Of a stretch of DNA of 64,000 nt, positions 62,699-64,000 are shown piece by piece. The translations under genes were made by a program, and so were the position numbers. Source of the DNA: Rhodospirillaceae bacterium (GTDB taxonomy: Bacteria > Pseudomonadota > Alphaproteobacteria > GCA-2731375); NCBI GenBank assembly GCA_018660265.1, contig JABJKS010000085.1, forward strand, positions 62,001-126,000, written 5' to 3'. Positions within the stretch are counted from its first letter, which is position 1. Each line of letters starts with the position of its first letter. Under the pieces are notes generated by a model. The model saw only the letters and a list, made by a program, of their open reading frames with translations, made no database searches and was not told the DNA's origin.

Positions 62699-63397
62699 TC
62701 AAGCCGCGGGCGGTTTCAATATGGCGAAATCGACGGCGGGAAACGTCCGGGCGATGACCTGGCGGGATTTCCAGATGAAGCCATCGGCGGGATCCACCCA
62801 GTACAAATTCTCAAATTCCCAATTTAGCGTGCGGGCACTGTTTCGTTCGCGGATCAAAATAGTATCAAAATCCAGCTCGACGATATTGACCTTTTGCGGG
62901 CCGAGGCTTTCAAAGACGGAATCCACGACCAGGCCATAATGAGGCCCGACGTCGAGGTCGATGTAGCGGGTATGGCGCACAGGCGCGACCAATTTGTGCA
63001 ACAGGCGGTCCACGGGGTCGATCTCATCAGACCGGGTATTCTTCAGGTTTTCCGGAAAACCAAAGGTTTTCACCACCCGCCCGCCCTGCAACGCCAGCAC
63101 CGAACGATCGATGCCGGAGATCCAATGCTGTTCCTGCCCTTGGGTCCGGGCCAACAGCAACAAAGCCTGCGGACCTTTACCAATGCGGGCCAGCATGGAG
63201 GCGTAGGGCAGGCCGGCAACGGTTTTACGCTGTAGGGGTATGTCGGGAGAACCGAGGATTTGAGCCTTCGCCACTTCGTAGGCATTGCCGACGATGGGTG
63301 ATGTGACACAACCCGATAGCCCCGCCATCACAGTCGAGGCACCGCCCAAAATAACGGCCCGGCGGCTCAGCCCCGTTGTGGTGAATTTTTCAGGCAT
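62699..63397 (-). CDS. YjbF-like lipoprotein
   Basis: A 232-residue lipoprotein. TTTGLSRRAVILGGASTVMA carries a twin-arginine-like export start and LSGC is a lipobox, so mature protein would begin at that Cys. The body (PYASMLARIGKGPQALLLLA, VVKTFGFPENLKNTRSDEID, LNWEFENLYWVDPADGFIWK) fits the YjbF/GfcB family linked to capsule or exopolysaccharide production in the periplasm. It follows glnS on the same strand with a 26-bp gap, but no polysaccharide genes lie in the window. Confidence 0.83.
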   Translation of the reverse strand: MPEKFTTTGLSRRAVILGGASTVMAGLSGCVTSPIVGNAYEVAKAQILGSPDIPLQRKTVAGLPYASMLARIGKGPQALLLLARTQGQEQHWISGIDRSVLALQGGRVVKTFGFPENLKNTRSDEIDPVDRLLHKLVAPVRHTRYIDLDVGPHYGLVVDSVFESLGPQKVNIVELDFDTILIRERNSARTLNWEFENLYWVDPADGFIWKSRQVIARTFPAVDFAILKPPAA

Positions 63398-63423
63398 GGT
63401 TGATCATATCCAGATCCACCTTG

Positions 63424-64000
63424 TTAAGACTTACCTTTGATTTTAGCCCAACTGTCGCGCAAACCAAGGGCGCGATTAAAAACCAGTGCGTCTTCCTTCG
63501 AAGAAAGATCGGCGCAGAAATAACCCATCCGCTCAAACTGTACGGTTTGTCCCACCGAAAGCTCCGCCAATGCAGGCTCCAACCAGACCTGGGGCAGAAC
63601 CTCCAGCGAATTGGGATTTATATCGTCCAGGAAATCATCGCCACCCGGTACTTCTTCGCTGTTGAACAGGCTCTCGTACAGACGGACTTCCGATGGCACG
63701 GCATGCTGGGCGGAAACCCAATGAATAGTGCCCTTGACCTTACGGCCATCGGGGGCATTGCCACCCTTTGTTTCGGGATCATAGCTACAGCGCAGCTCCA
63801 CCACCTCACCGCTTGCGTCCTTGATTACTTCATTGCAGGTGATGAAATAGGCATAGCGCAGGCGCACTTCACGACCCGGGCCAAGGCGGAAGAATTTCCG
63901 GGGCGGGTCCTCCATGAAGTCATCCCGCTCCACATAAATCTCCCGGCCAAAGGGGATTTCACGTGTGCCCATGTCCGGATTGCCTGGATGGTTCTGGGCC
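63424..64000 (-). CDS. glnS: Glutaminyl-tRNA synthetase, 3' part (gene continues past the window)
   Basis: The open frame runs off the right end: codons A-Q-N-H-P-G-N-P-D come before the internal methionine at 63972. The visible 192 codons match the C-terminal anticodon-binding beta-barrels of GlnRS: MGTREIPFGREIYVERDDFM, GRKVKGTIHWVSAQHAVPSE, QFERMGYFCADL and GLRDSWAKI. The catalytic HIGH and KMSKS parts lie outside. It charges tRNA-Gln with glutamine. Stop at 63424; no damage seen. Confidence 0.95.
   Translation of the reverse strand, partial: AQNHPGNPDMGTREIPFGREIYVERDDFMEDPPRKFFRLGPGREVRLRYAYFITCNEVIKDASGEVVELRCSYDPETKGGNAPDGRKVKGTIHWVSAQHAVPSEVRLYESLFNSEEVPGGDDFLDDINPNSLEVLPQVWLEPALAELSVGQTVQFERMGYFCADLSSKEDALVFNRALGLRDSWAKIKGKS

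Overview
The window reads as a chromosomal segment of a metabolically versatile, probably free-living alphaproteobacterium, perhaps Rhodospirillales-like. This rests on an F1 ATP synthase operon atpHAGDC with no F0 genes beside it, a VPxxA-type C-terminal anchor protein, alphaproteobacterial neighbours such as comF-grxC-nitrilase and DUF1178, and a moderately GC-rich composition with Shine-Dalgarno (SD) led genes. No rRNA, tRNA, CRISPR array, prophage or plasmid functions were seen. The species assignment is inference.

Layout. 0-6.5 kb: PhyH dioxygenase, then an AraC regulator divergent from an MFS transporter and D-aminoacylase-like amidohydrolase, then an acyl-CoA dehydrogenase. 7-14.5 kb: VPxxA-anchored secreted protein behind four 11-bp repeats, tyrosine phosphatase, NAD-dependent reductase, a UGSC selenoprotein gene (in-frame TGA) coupled to a thioredoxin-fusion protein, glutathione transferase, SDR, cupin and LLM oxidoreductase. 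14.5-18.3 kb: a predicted toxin-antitoxin-like DUF4411/ImmA-IrrE pair and a two-subunit CoA-transferase whose genes are split by a 258-bp MITE-like element. 18.4-21 kb: a membrane chemoreceptor and a Sua5-like gene. 21.2-25.7 kb: hydantoinase/oxoprolinase A and B, A carrying an unusual proline-rich N-terminus. 26-28.7 kb: two orphan proteins with repeats between them. 28.9-36 kb: zinc alcohol dehydrogenase, a four-gene overlapping nitrile hydratase/thiocyanate hydrolase-like operon, adenosine deaminase, LLM oxidoreductase, a collapsed 2-hydroxyacid dehydrogenase remnant and a CaiB-type CoA-transferase. 36.1-41.2 kb: atpHAGDC with a terminator. 41.2-51.5 kb: class V aminotransferase, alpha/beta hydrolase, cupin, ThDP enzyme, MFS transporter, Skp-like protein, salicylyl-CoA 5-hydroxylase-type fusion, nitronate monooxygenase-like enzyme and a PPOX-fold protein. 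51.6-64 kb: DUF1178, methyltransferases, two Baeyer-Villiger-type monooxygenases, SDR, comF, grxC, nitrilase, a LuxR-type regulator without luxI, small and regulatory genes, a YjbF-like lipoprotein and the 3' part of glnS.

Many genes handle CoA esters, amides/nitriles, ketones and aromatic acids, so the segment looks like scavenging metabolism set around a housekeeping ATP synthase operon. The strongest unusual signals are the UGSC selenoprotein with its coupled thioredoxin-fusion partner; the MITE-like insertion separating SD and start codon of the CoA-transferase B gene; the nitrile hydratase operon with a split beta subunit and an activator fused to a His-rich beta-like domain; and a promoter/palindrome implying a leaderless monooxygenase mRNA.
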